DNA of 64,000 nt from Rallus limicola (Eukaryota > Chordata > Aves > Gruiformes > Rallidae). Under the pieces are notes generated by a model. That model had not been told where the DNA came from, made no database searches, and saw only the letters and a program-made list of their open reading frames with translations. The position numbers were made by a program, and so were the translations under genes. Positions 60,109 to 64,000 of the stretch are shown piece after piece. The stretch spans positions 1,612,001 through 1,676,000 of the forward strand of contig JAKCOZ010000009.1 of the NCBI GenBank assembly GCA_022605955.1, read 5' to 3'. How positions within the stretch are numbered: position 1 is the stretch's first letter; each line of letters opens with the position of its first letter.

Positions 60109-61382
60109 TGGGCAGTCCAAAGAACCTGTGTATCTGTTGCTTTAATAAGCTAGACTACTCATTAATAGAGCCATGACAGTTCTCATTGAACATGACCACA
60201 CTCTCTAAGTGTGGCTGTGGTAGTTCATGGAGTGCTACTAGACTGAAGGTGTATCAAGTTATTTATGCATCCATAATCATGATAGTTCAGTACATTGAAT
60301 GCAACCAGAATTACAACAATGACTTGGACATCACTCCAAATTACTTTAGCCCTTAATGCAGCACTCTGTTAGACCCACTCCACTGTGTCTATGTCCTCCT
60401 GCACTGAAAAGCCTTCTGTGACTTGTTGTCACAGAAGTTGTCACAGAAGTAGAGGGGAGGGATCACTTTCATGGAGCTTCTGAGGAAAGAACAGTCAGGG
60501 ACAGGAGTAGAGAGGGAAACTTAAAGAAATCCACACAGTATATCTTTTTTCCTCTAATTCACTATCTAAATAAAGGGCTTTAATGAGTCTTCACTGTCCT
60601 TCTCCACGTCTTGCAGAGCTGCAGTTACAAGGTACTCTCCAGTCTCACAAGAATGAATACTCACTGCAAAAGCTTCTTCAGACAAAACAGTCTGTGTTTG
60701 GGAAAAACACCACTGGGATAACACCTAGCATCACCTCCTCAAACCATGTGCTTGTCACAGACAGAGACAGAATGAGCTTCACAGCCCTTTGAAGTCCTTT
60801 CGGGTGTACCCCTTGGATTGGGCTCCACCTCCACCCATCTGGACAGGATCATATGACTTCAACATTTTGTCCTGCATTTCTGGCCAATAGCCCCAGTTCT
60901 GTGTTGAGAGGATCCCTAGTTTAGTTTGAAACCCATAAATCCATTCACTGCAGGGACCTTTGAAGGGTAAACTAATTGAAAACATTTGAATATCACTGTC
61001 AAAGCTTTATTCCTCCAGCTATAGTTGCAAAGCACACAGAAAAAAAAAAAGGATTAAAAAAAATCAATAAAGATTAATAAATGTACTGTTGACCTAACCT
61101 TTAATCTCTCTCCCCACAGTTGCCCAGTTAGTGGTCTGTTTGCATTGGAGGAAGCAGGCTGATCTCTTCCTATTTATATTTATATGGAATTTCTGTCCAT
61201 GTCTAGTGCCAACACATAGGCAGCCCCTTCCGAATCAACCCTCCCTTGTTTCAAGTTTTGGAAGCTAATAACTTAAACCCTTCCTTATTTCTCCCAAGAA
61301 TAAACTTGGTATGGATAAACTGTTGTCACCCAGACTGAAACAAACAGATTGATCCATTTTAAATCGTTAAGCCTTTTTGAAC
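60109..61382. other. Unique noncoding DNA
   Basis: No gene recognised. A perfect 12-base tandem duplication (GTTGTCACAGAA) lies at 60425-60448 and A-rich runs at 61038-61062. Confidence 0.5.
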
Positions 61383-61825
61383 CCTGTACTGGTACATGGG
61401 GTTGTCCTTCCCCAGGTGCAAGACTTTACACTTGCCCTTGTTGTGTTTCATTGAGTTTCTCCCTGCCCAGCTCTCCAGCCTGTCCAGATCTCTCTGGGTG
61501 GCAGCACAGCCTTCTGATGTGTCAGCCACTCCTCCCAGTTTTGTGTCATCATCAAACTCGCTGACGGTGCACTGAAAATATTGACTAGTACTGGTCCCAG
61601 TACTGACCCCTGAGGGACCCCACTAGATACAGGCCTCCAGCCAGACTCTGTCCCACCAACCATAACTCTCTGACTTCTTTCCTTCAACCAGCTCACTACC
61701 CAGCTCACTACCCCATCCTCCAGACCACACTTCCTCCATTTAGCTGCAAGGATGCTGTGGGATACAGTGTCAAGTGCTTTGCTGAAATCAAGATGAACAA
61801 CATCCACTGCCCTAGCATCATCTGT
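61383..61825 (-). mobile_element. CR1 internal (RT) fragment, minus strand
   Basis: Reversed CR1 sequence from CCTGTACTGGTACATGGGG (coding the segment after the catalytic box) to CATCCACTGCCCTAGC. It lacks the 3' UTR and octamer tail, so it is an internal piece. Confidence 0.9.
61448..61820 (-). pseudogene. CR1 ORF2 reverse-transcriptase palm remnant
   Basis: The minus-strand frame includes AVDVVHLDFSKALDTVSHSIL, WLKERSQRVMVGGTESGWRP and SGVPQGSVLGPVL, all typical of CR1 RT. After LVNIF a deletion near 61575 shifts the frame, and the catalytic box survives in another frame as FDDDTKLGG. N-terminal residues of the 192-codon ORF (upstream of about residue 66) are non-CR1 flanking sequence. Confidence 0.9.
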
Positions 61826-63360
61826 CCAGATGTTTATATGGTCATTTATAAGTTTTGGATATCTTGTATTAAACCACAGGCGTACAGAGATTTTCTTTAA
61901 TAAAGAAAATAGACAAAAAAACCCCCCTCTTTGTTCCAGCAAGGCAGAGATGTTGTTCAATATTCTGTTCTTTAAAAGGACAACATAAAGTTTACTAAAT
62001 TTTTCAGAGCCATCCCAGTTCACCATTTGTAATGCTTGGGACTTTTCATATATCTACCCCCAAAATCTGATATATTTCATCGTGAGTTTTCTGAGTAACG
62101 AATTAAGCTTTATTCCAAATGAAAAGTCAGTTCCTCTTCATATCAATAGTAGCTCCTTTTTTTCCTCCTTAAATGGGGAAAAGATTGCAGAAAATATAAG
62201 ATATAGGGGTTTAATCATATCTTTCTATTTTAGACATCTTCGTGACTCTCCCAGTCCCAAAAAAAAATCTAATAAAGTCTAAAATCACCAAAATGGGATG
62301 CTCAAATTTCTGCTATTTAGAAAAGGTTAAAAGTTCCCTCGTAGAGTGGGTTTGAGTAACATTTTAGCTCTGATATGAACTTCCTAGAAGCTATTTGAGC
62401 ATTATTTCTCGCCTTGTGCGAGCCAGTGTTTGATGCCTGCCCTGCTTTCGGATATTAAAAATCATGGTGCTTAACAGAATCTTCCTCCCCATCTTAAATT
62501 CCAGCTGCTCATTTCCTGCCTCTTGCTCCTTGGTCCTTATAGGAGCCAGGTGCTGCGATAACCAGGGTCCCTCTTTACTTGGAGGGTTTGCAGGCCACGG
62601 TAAGATGCCAGCCAGATGTCTCATCTATTTCTGGCTCTCTTTACAAGCCAAACTCCACTCACAACTGACAAAAATTGGAGCCTAATCACGCTGCAGTGAT
62701 AGATCTTAACATTAGGAACAACTCCTTCTCTTAGATGTGCTAATCAATCGCGAGAGCATTCAGCATTCGCTTTAACATCATCCTTCTGAAAGGAACAGGA
62801 GAAGTCTCAGGCAAAAAGGATTTCACAGTCTGCACTGGAGTCACATTTTGAAAAAAGCAATGATTTCATCTTTTATATGAAAGCTTTGACTTGAGAGTTC
62901 AAAGGTAGAAAACACTGCGACAGTACCAGTTAGCAAGACAGTACAAGCCAGGCCAATCTGACTAAGATTGGACATGCTGAGCGAGTGAAAAGGCATTATC
63001 TAGAAATGGGGTCTCATGTAGGTATTGCATTTATGGGCAGAGCGATGCTGACCCCCAACTGGAACATCCAAGCCACAGTCACGCGTTTCACCTGCATCTT
63101 GCCTCCAGCCTCACAGCTCTGTTCCTGCACACGTGGTGTGCAAAGCCCTCAGACCCACCTCAGCCAAACATCAAAGCACATCTCTACCAGCACCACCAAG
63201 AAGCAGGGATTTACATTCTATATAGGCTTTAAAGTAACCTTTAGAATCCCTTTTGGCTTGGTGTCTTTCGTAAAAGGAGTATCAGGCATTTTCTGGCGTC
63301 CTTGCTATGAAAGGAGGCAGCCCCATTTTCAGCCTGTCTGTTGCAGAGAAGCATGTAGTA
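61826..63360. other. Unique noncoding DNA
   Basis: No gene or repeat recognised. Confidence 0.5.
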
Positions 63361-63797
63361 ACCATAGAATCATAGAATCCCAGCCTGGTCTGGGTTGGAA
63401 GGGACCCCAAGGGTCACAGAGCTCCAACCCCCTGACACAGGCAGGGACACCAACCTCCAGGCCTGGAGATACACAAGGGTGCCCAGGGCCCCAGCCAACC
63501 TGGCCTTCAACACCCCCAGGGATGGGGCACCCACCCCCTCTCTGGGCAGCCCCTGCCAGCCCCTCACCACTCTCTCTGCAAAGAACTTCCCCCTAAGATC
63601 TCATCTAACCCTTCCCTCCTCCAGCTTCACTCCATCCCCCTTGTCCTGCCAGGCTCTGCCCTTGAACAAGCTGATTCCCCTCCTGTTCCTCTGCTCCCTT
63701 CAGGGACTGGCAGGCTGCAATGAGGTCCCCCCACAGCCTTCTCTTCTCCAGGCTGGACAAGCCCAGCTCCCTCAGCGTCTCTTCAAAGGGGAGATGC
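63361..63797 (-). mobile_element. CR1, young-looking, minus strand
   Basis: Same subfamily as 27006 and 46274 but extends further 5': after CTTCCCCCTAAGATCTC it continues through CCCCTTGTCCTGCCAGGCTC and TTCTCTTCTCCAGGCTGGAC (reverse of the FSLEKR block) and stops near CTCTTCAAAGGGGAGATG. The minus-strand frame 63605-63829 reads [29 protein letters not shown]. Confidence 0.95.
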
Positions 63798-64000
63798 AAA
63801 ACACACAACAAACCCCAAACAAAAAACAAGCACCCTGAAAGCCATAAAAAGAAGTACAGTTAAGAACTAAAATTAGGAGTTTAAACTTCATTTAAAATAT
63901 TATACTTTGAATATAGGACATTTTTGATCAGGATTAGGAGACACAAGACTCTTACCCTGCAAGAAATGCCACAAAGAAGGGCAGGCAGTCATGAATGAAC
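63798..64000. other. Unique noncoding DNA
   Basis: Nothing recognised up to the window edge. Confidence 0.5.

Overview
The window is nuclear DNA from a bird. It carries many CR1 LINE copies, recognised by avian CR1 ORF2 protein ends ([16 protein letters not shown] block) and by the 8-bp ATTCTGTG-type 3' repeat, plus solo LTRs of the avian endogenous-retrovirus (ERVL-like) type. The species cannot be fixed from the sequence. The dense, fairly uniform CR1 copies would suit a CR1-rich lineage such as woodpeckers and allies, but that is only inference. I found no convincing host protein-coding exon, tRNA, rRNA or snRNA gene. All long ORFs fall in CR1 ORF1/ORF2 remnants, LTRs, simple repeats or unsupported chance frames. 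The window is best read as intergenic or intronic.

Layout. 0.8-2.4 kb: two LTR fragments in opposite orientations. 2.4-8.1 kb: unique DNA with small tandem repeats and a 20-bp perfect palindrome. 8.1-10.2 kb: four CR1 pieces, including an uninterrupted 200-codon ORF2 C-terminus and a fold-back CR1. 12.8-13.5 kb: solo LTR. 16.6-17.8 kb: broken CR1 with reverse transcriptase (RT) motifs. 19.9-20.9 kb: an unusual orphan CR1 ORF1 region. 24.8-25.8 kb: apparent nested CR1s. 27-48 kb: a run of CR1s all on the minus strand, interrupted by an LTR at 32.6 kb, a short interstitial telomeric repeat at 35.04 kb, a 41-bp-arm hairpin at 35.9 kb and a near-identical ~140-bp direct repeat at 41.2/42.1 kb. 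50.8-51.2 kb: a CpG-rich, G-quadruplex-prone patch. 52.7-55.5 kb: two large polypyrimidine/polypurine tracts, the second containing about 38 uninterrupted copies of a hexamer. 54.0-63.8 kb: five more CR1 copies and one LTR fragment.

Nothing here works together as a pathway; the history is one of repeated retrotransposition into unique DNA. Some AT-rich stretches (near 21.6-22.1, 34.4-34.8 and 48.3-48.5 kb) have the texture of conserved noncoding elements, but only cross-species alignment can test that. Repeat boundaries were read by eye and may be off by roughly 10-50 bases.
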